DNA from: Toxoplasma gondii ME49
Lineage: Eukaryota > Apicomplexa > Conoidasida > Eucoccidiorida > Sarcocystidae
Direction: 5' to 3'
DNA length: 64,000 bases
Assembly (NCBI RefSeq): GCF_000006565.2
Contig: NC_031479.1
Coordinates: 3,002,289 to 3,066,288 of the forward strand
Shown: positions 38,028-52,094 of the stretch, in pieces
How positions within the stretch are numbered: the stretch's first letter is position 1
Layout: every line of letters starts with the position of its first letter
Notes under the pieces: model-generated
What the model was told of the DNA's origin: nothing
Databases searched by the model: none
The model's input: the letters and a program-made list of their open reading frames with translations, nothing else
Translations under genes and position numbers: made by a program

Positions 38028-41000
38028 ATGGAACCGCAGCGTCTGTCTCCCTTTTCCCGTCTAAGGGACCGCCTCGGTGCACTCGTAGGCGGAGGAAAAG
38101 GCACCGTCTGTCTCGAGGTGTCGCCTTCCGAGAAGACCAGACGCAAGTCGGAAAGAATGGAGGACGGGGAACTTGGTGGACTGCATTCCGAAGGAAAAGA
38201 CGGAGAGAGGACAGAGGACGAAATGGAAGATGTAGGCGAAGAGCGAAACGACTTCGACGGTGGGGGTACAAGTGGCGGGGAACCTCATCTTTGGGGTGGC
38301 CTACGATGTGGCAGAAGCGAGCGCGAGCTGTTTGCCTCGAACCGGACGACCATGACAGAGCGGGACATCCATCGTGTAAGTTTGTTCCGGCGAGATGGGT
38401 CTGCTTGTGCAGAGAAGTCTCTACATATACATTCAGGGAACTCGAAAAAGGTTCAGTCTGGAAATCACTGTACTCGCCAGCATAACTGCCGCGAAAGCCC
38501 AGACAAACAGGCAAAGAAGGGACGAGTTGACACCAGCCAATTCAATCTTGAATTTGCTCACTTCTGTGCATGCAAAAAGGCTCACTCCATACTGGTTTAT
38601 GTGTTTCGCGCCAGGTAGATAACGAGTGGAGAGGTGTAGCGAGATAGCGAAGAACAAGGAGGGCATGAAAAGAGTGCTACTGACGAACCGAGAGAGTGGT
38701 AGGGGAGGATATGGGTCGAAACGAGATCCGGGCAGATTCTACAGAGGTTGATGTTCCCGTATGAATGAACTATCAAGCACCGATGGAGACGACCAGAAAG
38801 AAAAGCGAAAAGAGCAGAAGGTAGAGGACCAGAAAAGAAGAAAAGGGGGGAAACGTTTCTCTGGGAATCTTATCCGTGTTGTTCACGAGCAAGAGGGCTA
38901 CCCGTTGTCACGGCTCCTTGAGTTGCAGTTGTCATGTCGACGGAAGGGGGGCGCTTACTGTGTAAAGGGAGACAAGAAGGAATGTAAGCAAATGACTATT
39001 CAAGCCGAGATACAACGAACAAGATGCTGCGGTGAGAGCGTCTACGTCATGTGCTAGAATGCAACGTGCGGACTGTGAGACTTGATGCCTCCTTGTCCCA
39101 GGAGTTCGATTTAACAAAGGGCGGTGGAGGAGTTGTCACACGGGTGAAAGCTGAAGCCAAGTCTCGCTGGCGGGATTTTTCGTGGACGCAATTGCTTCTT
39201 TCCTCATTTCCCATCATTGGCGTTCTTAAGAGTTACAGTCGACACAATCTAAATGCGGACTTCTTTTCGGGGATATCGGCTGGTGAGTCTCGATCTGCGC
39301 GGTTTTGAATGACCATACTCGCAACAAAACGGCAGCATGTGGGCTGTGCGTACACTCGGACGTTTGAACAACGCGGGAACGGAAACCAAGTGTATCAAAT
39401 GCGTAACCCTGCCTAGTTGCACACATTCTCCAGGAGAGCTTATCACTATACATATAGATAGATATACATCTGTATGTGCGAGCATTGCCCGCATGTGCGC
39501 ATCCACGACAGTGTCGATCCGTTCATGTCTGTCGATTTCCCCTCTCCCCGAGATCCCGATTGTGACTGTGCGATCCACGAACAGAGCTGTGGTTGTCTGG
39601 GGCCCTCTGGTGTTTCTCAGGTGTGATGGCGGTGCCCATGGGGATGTCGTACGCGATGCTTGCGAATCTTCCGCCACAGTTTGGGCTTTACGTCGGTCTC
39701 TTCTACCCGTTTTTCTACATGTTGATGGGGACGGGGAAGCACGTCGTAGTGGGCGTTTCAGCAATCGAAGACCTGCTCGCGGGCGAAGCGGTGTCGAGGA
39801 TCATCGGTGAAAAGGAATTTGTCTCTCAACTCGAGTCCCAAAAACGGCTGCTTCTCGACAAGGGCCTGGCGCGCTCTGCACTCGAAGACACACTTTTGCA
39901 GCGAATCGAAAGCCACGAAGCTCTGCTGACGCAAGCAAGAATCGACATTTCCATAGGCCTCTGTGTGTGCGTCGGCATCGTCTACGCCATCATGAGAGTC
40001 CTTCAAGCGGGTCTCCTCGCCGACCTTCTCTCCGTCCCTGTTCTCTCGGGATTCTCCACGGCGAGTGCCTTTCTCATTGGCACTTCGCAGCTCAAACACA
40101 TGACTGGATTGGCCGTCCCTGCCGACGTCGAAAACGCAGATTTCAAAATCATGAGGTGCGTCGAGGACGCTTCTTGCGTCGCATGTAAACGAGTCTTAGA
40201 CACACCGTTCGGACGTGACAAAAAGGTGCCAGGCTTTTGAATCGGCGGAGAGTACAGAGTGCCAAGCCTACTGCTAATAAACTGACTTAAACATTCGAGT
40301 TGTAACGGTGGGGTTCAGGGGCCTGAACAGGAATGTCGAAAACAGAGGGGGAACCGAAAAAAAGGAGAAAGCGACGCCATTCCGTTGGCAAGTCCACATG
40401 AAAACCAACATCCAGCGAAATTTGGGGCGTTCTTTCTAGGCCTTTCGAACACAGCCTCGGGGAGGGTCGGACAGACGAAACGGAGCTTTCTAAGCCACTC
40501 GCGTATTTATCTAAAGGCGGAACAACTGGTCTAAACTGTGTCGCCTAGGGTGACACGCGAACATTGCTTTCCCCTTTGTTTTTGCCTCGTGCGTCGCATA
40601 TCGAGACGAAACTACAAGCAAATGCGAGTAGACACACCAGCAGTCTTAACTGCAAAGATTGGACACACAGTAGTGGAGATGATAGATAAACTCCAACGCG
40701 TCGAGACCAGGTAAACACTGGTTTTTTCAGGAGACACCAGTGAACTGGCCTTCGTTCACCATTCTCTCTCGTCTCCTTTCCTTCGTTCTTTTACTTCCTG
40801 CACTTTTCCTCCCTGCTTTTTCCCTACAGACAATGGTGGTATTGTTTCAGCAACATATCGGAATGGAACGGCATGGCCGTTGGGATCTGCTGTCTCTCCA
40901 TCGTGCTTCTCGCAGGTTGCAAATTCCTCAGTCGCCGGTGAGAGTCTGCTTTTCTCCTGGCAGAACACGAAGCGATATCCCCCGTTTAGCGTATGACGCC

Positions 41001-44000
41001 GTGTACAGACAGCCGCGTAGTGGTTTCTCGCTGCAGCTCCCACGTATCGCTGTGCGCGGGGTTTGACCCGAACGCCTTTCGCATGTGGTTCTTTCTCCTC
41101 CCGTCTTTCGAAATGAAAAGTGTGAAGAGTTTAGGGTGTAGAACAGGCGAGAAAGAAGCGCTTCATAAGATGCGTAGATCAGGCATGGAGAGTTGGTTTT
41201 ACTTCACGAATGCCGAGCACCCGTGGAGCAATTTGTGTTATTGCTTTTCGTGCCAATCTCCATGGGGGGGAGGGGCTTCGGACTTCGTTTCTCCACGAAG
41301 TAAGGCGGTCGCCGATTTCCTAGATCTTCGCGAGGCAGGAACGAAGCATGCGCGTGAAACACCGAACTTACATTGGCACAAGCTGAAGCAGGGGACAAAA
41401 AGAAAAGCGGATTCCTAGTTCTCGACGGGGAGATGGCGCTGTGGGCCTTGTAGCAGAAAATACACCTGAGTCGCATTCACCAGGACGAAAAGATGCGGAG
41501 AAGGCGACAGTGACTTGGCTGCCCAAGTTCTTCATTATTGTCTATCCGTTTATCAAACGATTCGAAAAGTCATTGCTGTCGCAAGACGGGTGATGTGGAA
41601 GTCGCTCGCGCATACTCGGAAAACCACAAGATGTAGCAAAGCTGCACGAGCATCATGATATTCACTCTGGCGGTCAACTTTCTGAGGCTAGTCTGAAAAG
41701 CTAATATTTGCATGCAAGCTGTACAAATATTAGTATGTTCACTTTGATGCTCTCCTAGGTAGTTTCCTTCCTGTTGTGAGTCTCTACGGAATGCTTCGGT
41801 TCATCTACATAAATAATGGTAAGGGACTTGGTAGTCGTCTCTTTCTACTTTCAGGTCTCCATTTCAGTCAGGTTGTTGACGGTTTTCTATCTTGTCACTT
41901 CTTAATCAGGGAGAGGATTCTCGATGCAATCCGCTGCAACTGTCTCTTTGGCTTTTCAGCTACTTTAAGAGTTTCCCTCTTCCTGGGCCTCTGATCGTCG
42001 TCGCCGTCTTTACAACCGTCACATACCTTTGTCGCCTAAATGAGAAATTCGGTGTGAAAGTCATCGGCCACATTCCAGATGGCTTTCCGTCCGCGCGTCT
42101 GCCTTCTTTCTACGTCCCTGTTCTCCCCGCGAGTATGTGTCACTTACCTAGAGAAGCGAGCTTCCCGGCAACTGATCGTTTTTCGAAACCGGATTCGAGC
42201 GACGCCAGTGAAAACACAGAAGTTCGCGTAGACAGGGTGATCCTGAGTGCAGCGGTGTGCACGTTGTAAACATGAGCCTCCTCAGCTTTGAGCCAGGCAG
42301 TGGAAGGGGCGAAGCCTTCTCTTTTGTGTGTCTCATCAATCGTAAATCAGAATTGGTTCCAAAACGGCCTGACGTGTCTCTACATCTGCACTGTTGCATG
42401 CGACAAGTGCAGAGCGTGTACAGAGTGTACTGGGAGAATGCACGGGGGACGGACTTTGGGGTAGAGCTCCTGAATCGGAGTGGTAGTATCGAATGCGTAT
42501 TTATTTCGCAGACGAGTTGTAAGCCGCAGATAGGCTTCGTGTCGAGGAACCGCAGACCTCTCCAGATACGCGAGGGCGCGACTGTACCGTTGTGCCGATG
42601 AAGAGTGTCACCTGTGTTTTTCTCTGTCATTTCAGGTGACCTCGACGGAAGCGCCGTTACCTACCGACTGGCTTTCCTCGACGTGCTGCGCGAGGCATTC
42701 CCGCTGACGGTGATGTTCTTCATCATTCACATTTCGATCGCGAAGACAATCACTCAACAAAAGAAGGTAGGAATCAAAGGGGCCGCCTCAGCGTCTGCTC
42801 GGCGCTGTGCTGATCTGTGCGGAGCCATCGTTTGTCTGCTGCCTCGCAGTATCTCTACATTTGCTGGGGAGGTTGTTGCGTACGAGATTTAGGTGATTGG
42901 TTCAGCTCTTCGGGAACTACGGTTGGGTGCATGCATGCCTAGACGAGAAGCAAGGCACACAGAAACAGGCATTCGACGAAACGGGATTCTCCGGTTTACA
43001 TCTACGAGGAAGCAAATAAAGTTTTATCGATTGGTCTCCCGTCTTTGGTGTGTGCTTCAACAAGTCAAGTGACGACTGAGAACTATCGAAAGCGACGCCT
43101 TCTGGTCCCGAGCGCTTCTTAAGGTGTCGAACTGTTCAGCTAGCTCCTCGGCGCGAAATCAGTTGAAAATCTCTCTTTGAAAGAAGCGACCTTTCACCTT
43201 GAACTGTCGAGCTGCCATGAAAAAATTCGGAGCCTCACAGCTAGAAGACCTCGCAATCCAATGCCCATGCACTCCGGTTTTCTCCCCTTTCCCCAACAGC
43301 CATGGCACATACGTCAAACTCCCTTGGCTTCACAGACGTCCTGTCGATCTCTGGTTTTCGTGTCCTCGTCTTCTGCGTGCATTCGCTCACCTAGGACGGT
43401 ATGTGCATGGTGATCTCGCCGGTATCTTGGTGACTGTCCATTGCTGCCTTTCTCGCGGTGTTTGTGTTTCCTCGCAGACGTACCAGATCGACCCAGACCA
43501 GGAGCTCTGTGCTCTTGCTTTCTGCAACTTCCTGGGTTCCTTGTTCCAGTGCTTTCCTTGTGCCACGTCGCTGTCTCGGACCTCCGTGGTGTCGGCCACC
43601 GGCGCCCAGACGCAACTACACAACATCAGCAACATGTTAGTGATGATTCTCACGCTCTCCCTGATCACGCCGCTCCTGTACTTCCTCCCAAATGCCGTCC
43701 TCGCCGCCGTCGTCCTCTTCGGCGTCTACGGGATGATGGACTTCTCAGAGTTCTTCCGCCTATGCAAGATCGGTAAGCGAGGACCAAAGCGTAAGCTCAC
43801 CAGTCGCTCTACAGACGGACAGAAAAGCTGGCCAGGAGAGAAATCGATGTATGAGAGGGCCGACCGGGTTGCGGGGAGGAAGGAAGATTTAAGAAGGGAC
43901 AGGAAGCCACTAGAGATTCCGGGAAAGGTTTGCAGGGACAGAAATAGTAGGGAATGCCGGAAATGGGTGGACAGAAGGACAAAGGAATAGTGAAAAGACT

Positions 44001-45616
44001 TGAGGATCTTGAGTTCCTTTGTATACTGCATTCAAGCTCGGTTGTGCTGCCAGTGGATCTGAGGCGCCGGGGCCTTCGGGTTCCAGGGAAATAGGCCAGG
44101 AGGCTGTCTCACTCGATCGCAGACTCTGTGAATGAGAAAGCGAACTGGGGGCATGCTAAGAAAAACGAAAAGGGAACGAACGTCAAGTGACGGCCGCAGG
44201 AATAGCCCAGTGGTACCGCGACGTTATTGAACGGCTCATACCGAATGAGACGTGCAGATTGTTCCATGTTTTATTATATCGGCGCTGAAGACATGTCTAC
44301 GTATTCCATCGCTTTGGTTCTGCTCATTTCGGAGTTATTGGTTCTCGTCCAGAGTCTGAGGTTCGTTCTGATTTGTTACCGAAGGTGCTCCCTCTGGCAG
44401 TAGCGCAGCTGTTCCCTCTTCTCAGAACAAGGAAACGACCTCTTTGTATCTTTTTAGGAGCGTAGTTTGCTGTTCTTGGTGGTCTTCAGGTGGTCTCGAC
44501 GTTCTTCTTTGGCTGGTTTGTTTTTTCATCACGGTCGTGTTCGGGGCGATGGAGGGGATTCTCGCCTCGATTGTTCTTTCTCTTCTCTGGCTGTTGCGCA
44601 AAACAGCGCGGCCGCAGTGCATCGTCCTGGGGCGCCTTCCACAAACTTACATCTACCGAAACATCGAGCGTTTTCGCATGGCAAAAGAGGAACCAGGTAA
44701 GAGACTCCCGGGTTTACAGAGAACCCCGCCAGATTAGGTAGGCGATGTGGATCAAAAACGTCCAGCGAGCGTTTGTTTCCCATCTTTCACTCAAACGTAT
44801 GTAGATGCATGGGTGGGGTAACACCACAAGGCACCTGCGGTGTATCTGGGGGATTGATTCTCCTCGCTTTTCTGTCTGCAGGGATCAAAATCGTGCGTTT
44901 CGACGCGTCTCTGAACTTCAGCAACAGCGACTACTTCGACAGTCGGGTTCGCCAGAAACTGGAGCCCTCTACGCGGTACCTGATCATCGACGGATCTTCG
45001 ATCAACGATCTAGATGTGACCTCTATTCGCATGCTGCAGCGACTCTGTTCGCACTTGAAACAAAATGGAATCACCATGGTGTTCGCGAACTGGAAAGGCC
45101 CCATGCGCGATTTCTTGCAGAGGGCTCAGTTTTACGAAACACTACCTCCAGAGAACTGCTTCCTTTCTCTCCACGACGCCGTCTTCTGGGCCAAACAGAA
45201 ACTCGCAGCTCAACAGAAAATTTATGAGGTGCACGCCTTAGATCGCGCAGGAATCCCGGGTGTACGTACATTCGCGAATGCGGTCGAAACGCAGGGAAAC
45301 ATGATTCGCCATCGGCGGCGTGGGCACAGGGTTGTCATGCGTGGATCGAGTCGCTGTGTTTCGAGGGGGGTCACTGTGCTTTTTCTGTCGGCTGTTGGAA
45401 GTGGCGTCAGCTTCAAATACCCGAAATCTCTGCATGCGCATATGCCATCTCGCATGTTTCTCTTCTTAGTGTTTGTGTACGTGTAGCGATATCGAACAAT
45501 ACCGCGAAACGTGCAGTCTCTGTCTTCCATAGGGGGTAAGCATATCTTCGTGCTGTGTTCATATATTCACGTAAAACTGATGAATCGCCTTGCACATGCA
45601 TCACCTGGACACAGGC

Positions 45617-45669
<53 letters not shown>

Positions 45670-47761
45670 TGTATGTATGTGCATGTGCATCTGTCTTTGG
45701 TACTTGATGACTCCCTGGATCTGCACCTTTCGTGCCGTGGTTTTTTTGGAGACGGACATTTGACATCAGAGTTGATTTTTGCTTTCAGCTTGAGCGCGAA
45801 GGCGAGTGTGCCTCGTCGACAGCGGGGAATGCGACGGCGCCTCTAGAACCCTTTTACTGGCACAGCAAACAAGCCACCAATGCTCACCTTTTCCCAGAGG
45901 GCGTTGCCGGGGAGGTCGAAGCTGGAACCGGACTGAGCTGTGTGCCCACTTCGGAGTGCGTCGTCCCTTCTGTCGAATACTCGGCGAAGTCTTCGAGTCC
46001 GTCGTCTGTTATGGTGGTGAATGAAGCCGACGAAGAAAACAGCAAGAGGCCCAGCAATGCCAGACACACGTGGGAAGGGGAACAGCTCTCAGTGAGGAAG
46101 AAGGTGCACGTGCGAAGTGACGCGCCTTCTCTCATCGTTCCTCGTTCACGTACTCAAGAAGGGACACTGGGCCCGTTTTTGGAGCCCAACACGGTCGCCG
46201 GCGAGGGCGAGGGAGCGCCAGTGACGGCCACGACGCGCCGCGATGTCCCAGGAAGTTCCAGACACGATGCATGCAACGCAGCCGATTTTTATAGGGACGC
46301 CACAGAGGTCCCGACCTCCTCTCTCTCTTCGCCTACCAGCACGGCGGTTAGGGAGGCGTTGAGCCCGTGAGTTCGGAGACCACCCACGAGTCAGGATATA
46401 TTTGCGCGTGCATGTCATTTTCGATCAAATACGCTCGCAGCTGCGCTCGGATGATACAGCAGAATTTGGATAACTCAGACGTTCTAGATCAGCATCACTT
46501 GTCCAACTCATCCAGTGAGTTTATCTTACAAAACAGTAGCTGTGGATATTTTGAAATGGGGATTTTTATGACTTGCATTTTGTGTCCGTTGCAGACCTCG
46601 CAAGAAGGTGGGTTTGCTTGATCCGCGCGCCGACATACGTGTAAACATGCTTGAATTGCCTGGACAGTAGCGGCGACATGCCCAAGCACCAAACAGTACA
46701 ACGACTTTTGCATCTTCCGTGACGTATGTATGGAAAGCAGCCGTATCCGACCCTTTTTTCTAGCTCCGCGCGTCAACGGGAACACCCTGCACATCCCGTG
46801 GTTTTGCCGGCTTCAGGATTTGGCTCTTTCGACTTCGTTTTTCTTTTTTTCTCAGCCGGGGCCGTACACGCAGGCGCTCCTTAAGCGAGTTGGGTCCAGT
46901 GCGAATGCGGCGTCTGAGTTCTCTGGCGAGTACGGCGAAAGCCACAGACGTTGAAGGGGACGCTGCGTCGAATGCAAACTCTACAAATTTCCTCTCGGTG
47001 CGGGCGAATGTGCGCGGCTCCAACGCAAACTCCCGCCGTGCTGGTCCACGTGTCTTGGACGCCCAGGAAGGTACGCTGCAAAAGAACAGAAACGAACCAA
47101 CGAGACGCCGTGAAACAGCGAAACGAAAAACAACCGCCGGGGGTTCTGAAAAATGTGGTAACGGGGGGCGACAAAAGGAGATAGCGGGAAGAAGGTGTTC
47201 GCTTTGTAGAGACGCCACAGAGGGAAGACGGCGGACGAACAGCCGCACGAAGAAGAGATAGAACTACGAGGGAGAGGAAACAGAAGAAGGCCGCACATAG
47301 GAGAAGGCCTTGCGTGACTGGGCATTGCGCTCATGTGGCCTGTTGAGCTTTTTGTTCTGACCTTTTCGTTTTGTTTCTCGCCGCTCAGCGCTTCTCCAGT
47401 GTCGCGTAGAGTTGTACATGTCACTCCATTGTGGGTGCAGAGAATGGCCGACGGGCCAAGAGTAATCCGTCACATTTCATGACACGAACCGTCGGCGGTG
47501 TGTGTGGTTTGACTGTGCTGCGTTCATTGCTGTTGTGTGTGTGTTTCAGTCGAATGGGGCTGGGATGGCTTGAGTGCATGCAACCCAGGAATGATTCGCA
47601 TGGTGACGGAAGTCACTGGAACTGGCAAGAGTGTCAGCTGGGCGGTTCTCAAGACCGGACAAGATTCTCTGCATGCCACGGTGTCTGGACACTTGGCGGT
47701 GTCGCCTGTGCCTCCCAGTGACGTCGCTGAGCAGGCCGCGCATGCAGACAGAGACGCGTAG
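38028..47761 (+). CDS. SulP/SLC26 family anion transporter with STAS domain
   Basis: Twelve exons: 38028-38375, 39102-39282, 39621-40155, 40830-40937, 41960-42132, 42636-42766, 43478-43772, 44490-44696, 44882-45228, 45789-46366, 46856-47070, 47550-47761. All phases match, giving 1109 residues. The start ATG follows AAAA. The first 116 residues are charged and cytosolic. The membrane domain (about 125-640) shows SulP features: NADFFSGISAGVMAVPMGMS, LPPQFGLYVGLFYP, GVSAIEDLLAGEAV, PVLSGFSTASAFLIG, PLPGPLIVV, and the CFPCATSLSRTSV loop near Asn-Phe-Leu-Gly-Ser. The STAS domain follows (about 660-765; IVRFDASLNFSNSDYF, LIIDGSSINDLDVTSI). The tail of about 335 residues is Ser/Glu/Arg-rich with no known domain. 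An extra charged helical segment (KEFVSQLESQKRLLL) interrupts the membrane part. Family members carry sulfate, oxalate, bicarbonate or chloride; the substrate cannot be read from sequence. Confidence 0.93.
45618..45666. repeat. (TA)24 microsatellite in SulP intron 9
   Basis: The longest TA run in the window, 49 bases, inside the intron between 45228 and 45789. Confidence 0.95.
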
Positions 47762-50700
47762 CAGTCCCGGAAGGGGTGCTCACGTCAGGGGGGTGGTTTC
47801 CCTAAAAGGGTTCCATTCTGTGTTCTCTGCTGAGTTTAAGTAGGGGCTCTGATCGGAACCATAGCGCGTCGCGAGACATGCCGGAAGCAGATGCAGTCGA
47901 ACGTGACAGGCAGAGAAGGAGAAACGAGGAACAGTTTATGGACGTTATCCAAAATTCGGAGTTGTCCAGAGGCTTCTGCCCGCTCTGTTGAGCGTAGCGG
48001 GCAAATGATAGGGGGAATGGAAACTTGTTTGTTGTGCAAACGCAATGAAACAGACACAAGAGTCCCCAGGGGATTGGGCGATGAATTCTGCAACGTGAAG
48101 CAGGACGTCACCGAGCTTTTTTTCGACTCCGTTTCGAATGGTGTTCGTTCACAGATGAGAGAAACAATCGCTTGTGGAAGACATGGGGATGTTAGCCGAG
48201 TGTCTGGTGGATGTGGGAAGGAAACGAAGAACTGGGCATTCCAAAGGAGGGACAGAGGCGTAATAGACACGAAAAAACAGTAGACGCAGTTTATTATAGA
48301 GGCCGGTAGTTGCTATGAAAATGATAGGGTACACGTGCCGATCTGGTAACATGTATCATGACGATGCTAGATTGTTGATTTGGTTCATTCAGCACCGCGT
48401 TGCCTCATCCGGCGTTTCACTCGGTCGTTCCGTGTCTATTGTGAGGACTAATTTAGTTCAAGCACATGGCGCTCTGTAGCATGAGTCAGAGTACCCTTCA
48501 CGGGATCCGTCAAAGCCTACAGTGATCCATAATTACAGCATAAATTATCTCTCGTTCTCACAACGCGTGGTTCTGTTGCGTCTGGTGAGCATGCGAGCGC
48601 AAGCTCTGCAGATATCAGGCTAATACTGTAAACTGCCTCACTGAAAGTGGAAAATCGTACGAGGTGTTCGCGCATTAGAGTGTTCCATCTCACCGGGTGT
48701 GTTTGTAGGTGCTGCTAGCGATTAGCGCGCCTTTGTCGTTCGCGCTGGGAGAACCAGTTAAATACTGAATCACCCAATGACTTTTTAATAGATTTTGCTA
48801 GTTTTGTGCCTCATGGTGCAGACCTGTGTAGAGTCCAGACATTTCCCAGGGGCTGCAAGACCTCAGCTTGCTGTTCCCGACCGTTCCATTGCACAGTCGT
48901 TCTGTAGTATCGCTGGTGTCATACCGTCGTCTCTGTTCTACAAATATACAAATGTATGTACAGGAATATCCCGAGGACATTCGGTGTTTCAAGGTTTGAC
49001 TGCGAACGCAGGCCTTTTTGATTGCGTATTCGAATGCAAAGTCCCGGAATACCTGGACAGTTGTGTTATTTGTTATGAGGTTCTCTCTACGTCGGCGATC
49101 TTTGAAGTGTTTGGATGGATGGCTGCAGCATTTTATAAGCTGGCGTGTTTCACTTACGCAGCATGCAGGCGGGCGGGCCTATGGTGATGATGAGTAAAGG
49201 CCCGACGCTGGTTCCTTTTTGTCCAGGAACAGGCGCCCTTGAGCCACGGCACCGCATCCTTTCATTTCAGCTCCAGATACAAACTCGGTGACGAGTCTGT
49301 TCCTCTCTTTTGTCAGAGTTGAGATCAAGAGGCTGTTCGTTGTCACTGGACTGCGAGTGAGACGAAAGAGTGTTGTGTCTTATTTGATTGTAGCCGACGT
49401 ATTTTGTTCCAGCCTTCTCAGTGGCACATGAACCTGCATTTGTAGAGCTTTCAGAAACTTCGTTTGTTTTCAAATGAGAAACAGCATGTTCTCGTTGTGT
49501 CCAGTTTACCCTCTCGCGCGTTTACAATGAATGCGCTCACGTACGTTTGCTACCACGCACCTTACAGATTGACATGCATCGGAGGAACAGCAAACGAGTG
49601 TTGTTCGCGGATATCAAGTAATGTTTCAAAAGCTGTTGAGTGCGCGTATCTTCAAAGGTTTTTGCTTTGGAACTTCCGGAACAAAACCTGTCCGTGGAGT
49701 GTACGTTGTGTACGCTCATTCACCGCTCTGAAGAGTTTTGAGTTTTCGAGTCTGTCCGTTTGTTGGTCCAAGCGGATGAAAAAACGAGGCTGAGCATTCT
49801 GACGAGTACACAGGCACTTCCCGTTCGACGAGGTAGCAAGTTCGTAAAATTGGCATTCTAATCGTGTAACATGTGTGAGCACTATTCGCTCCTTGACCTC
49901 CAAACGTTATAGCGTTTTTGCTTGTTATCGTGTGCGATTAGAACGGCAGACGAAATTACTCTTCATTGAAGTGAATCAGCAGTCCCCCATGTAAGGTTCA
50001 AGGTACACCGCAAAGAAAAGATCCATGATCCGTTAGATGGAGGCGGGTGAAAAACTGTTCTGCTGGATCGTTCGTCAGTGCTACTGGTGAGGAGAATCGA
50101 ACAGCAGCTTGCAGAAAGAACAAAGGACACTGTTTCCTCCTGTGTCCTGTACTAGGCTGCTTGATCACCCAAAAAACTCTGGTCACCCACAGGACAACGG
50201 CTAGCGGGCAAAATCTCAATACACTGTAGACCAAAGAGCACCGAGTTTTGCGAGCTCGCTTGGTTTCAAGAATTCTCACGTGCAGACAATACAAAGCAGA
50301 GCACTCTCATTGCAGATGCTAACCTTGAGCACAAAGGGCAAACGAACGGTCCAGACTGATGTTGGAGTGATCGCTCGAATGAGGCTTCAGGCATTTTGAC
50401 ATTTCTGGCTAGCATCGTCTGCAGCCTATCACAGAATAACGGTGAAGAATTAGACGAGCCTTGGGAGTGGGTGCCTTCTCGAGAAACACAACCATTCTTT
50501 CTCTAGCGCGGTTGGTTAGTTGCTGCTAAAACCGATATTGCCAAATCATGCTCAGACATAGCCACAGCCAGCTCCTCGCGGGCACGGCCGGCTGGACGTT
50601 CTGTGACTTCCGGAGTACGTTTTCTTTTTTTGTGAGGTGTCAGTTGCTCTAATGCACCGATTGACGAAGCCGCGTGGAGGAGCAAGTCCTTCCTCCGTTT

Positions 50701-50800
50701 CGTCGTAACATTTATAGGACAAATGTAGCGCTTCTGCGACGGAGCAGACCTCTTGCGTTGTTTGTCGTCGGTGACTGTCTGGCTGGCGCATAGTTTCAAG
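47762..50800. other. Intergenic region, no gene recognised
   Basis: About 3 kb downstream of SulP. A plus-strand ORF at 48795-49187 (130 codons, Cys- and Phe-rich) has no splice context or similarity I can identify and is not called. The rest is AT-richer with short ORFs only. Confidence 0.45.
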
Positions 50801-52094
50801 ATGAGCAGGGTAAGTCAGCAATTCAGCCACAAGGGAAAAGGAAATCTCCGCGCACCGGGAGGTCGCACAGGTCGTGGCACTGCTGCCGAAAACGAGGAAA
50901 AGGTAAGAGCTGGGACAAATCCTCCGCTGAACTGGCGTATTAGCGATCGCTGCATAGTCAGTATAGCGTGGCATCCGCCTGAGAATGGATACAGATATCG
51001 CGTGTCTTGCACATTCTCGGATGTGGGCCCGCAAATGACATAGATGTTGAGAGGCGTCAGGTACGGCCACACAAGCATCCGTTTAGCGGCTTCTACGAAG
51101 CGGTAACCCAGCACATTGACTAGCTCACTATAATAAGACCGGTATTTACAGACGGGGCGTTCTGTGCCGCATGCCTTGCATGTAAAGTGTGCTTTGTATG
51201 GTTGTTTTTGTATGCACGGTATCTGAGTGCCTCATTTACTTGGGTAGGGATGATTGTTCTATTGCCCATACGCATTTGCTCTATGCACAACTACTGTTTC
51301 GCATATGGAAGGCTGTGAGTCTGTGTTGTGCTGTCTGCCTCTAGCAACAACACCCGCGGTCTGCGAAAACAGAGGGGAGATCTAGAAGGACTCCTGAAGA
51401 ATGCAAAGCATTTTCGAAGTGGTATGAAACTACCGACACCTCGGAAGGAGCGGCCAACAGGGGGAGCATGCCAGGCGACGAAGGTGCGGCCACGTCTTCT
51501 GACCTGAAGGTTGTTATTGATTCCTCGCATGCTCGCCCTCGCCGAGCCGTTCCAAATCAGCACAGGCCGCCTCCAGCAAATACCGAAAGAAAGTCATGGA
51601 GAGATCGTACACCGTCCAGAGGGGTCTCGAGGAAACCACAGCAGCTCGCTTCCCTACCAAAGGCAGGCGACTCTAAAAGATGGATTCCCCCGATTCGACG
51701 CAGGAAGAACGGTGAGATGCTGCCATCTTACCAGTTCATGTCCCAAGCAGACGCTGCCTTAGAAAAAGCGGCAAGGATTATGATTGCGAAAGTCCAAGCA
51801 AGTCCGGCAGCGGCTTTGGGAAGGGGCAGAACTCCTCAGGATCCCCTCTCAGGCAATGCATCCGTTAGATCGAGCGACTCAGAGTCACCGAGGAAAAACA
51901 AGGCTCTGACAACACGTACCACTACGCATACCATCGAAGCAGAAACCGAACATGCACCCGTGCAATATGTTCCTGAATCAACATTCGATGGTTGGAAGTA
52001 TGCGGAGTGGAAGGGGGAGAAGGAAACGGATGACATAAAGTGTGACCCCGAGGCCGCACCGCAGAAATACGTCAATAGACGTGCTAGAGCATAA
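50801..52094 (+). CDS. Small basic protein of unknown function
   Basis: Two exons, 50801-50902 and 51345-52094, joined in phase 0 (AAG|GTAAGA donor, CTCTAG acceptor), giving 283 residues. The ATG at 50801 is the first ATG of its frame. The protein is Arg/Lys/Ser/Pro-rich and looks largely disordered (RTGRGTAAENEEK, PIRRRKNGEM). One short helix-prone, hydrophobic-patterned stretch is AALEKAARIMIAKVQASPAA, and the C-terminus has FDGWKYAEWKGEKE. No signal peptide, membrane segment or known domain was seen. A GTAAGT inside the first exon (50810) is an alternative donor that would leave only three N-terminal residues there. I do not recognise the family. Confidence 0.55.

Noticed and set aside
44190..44275. 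tRNA-like stretch (AATAGCCCAGTGGTA resembles a D-arm)
   Set aside because: No matching acceptor stem or T-loop follows at the right distance.
48795..49187. 130-codon plus-strand ORF, Cys/Phe-rich
   Set aside because: Isolated, no splice context, likely chance ORF in the SulP 3' flank.
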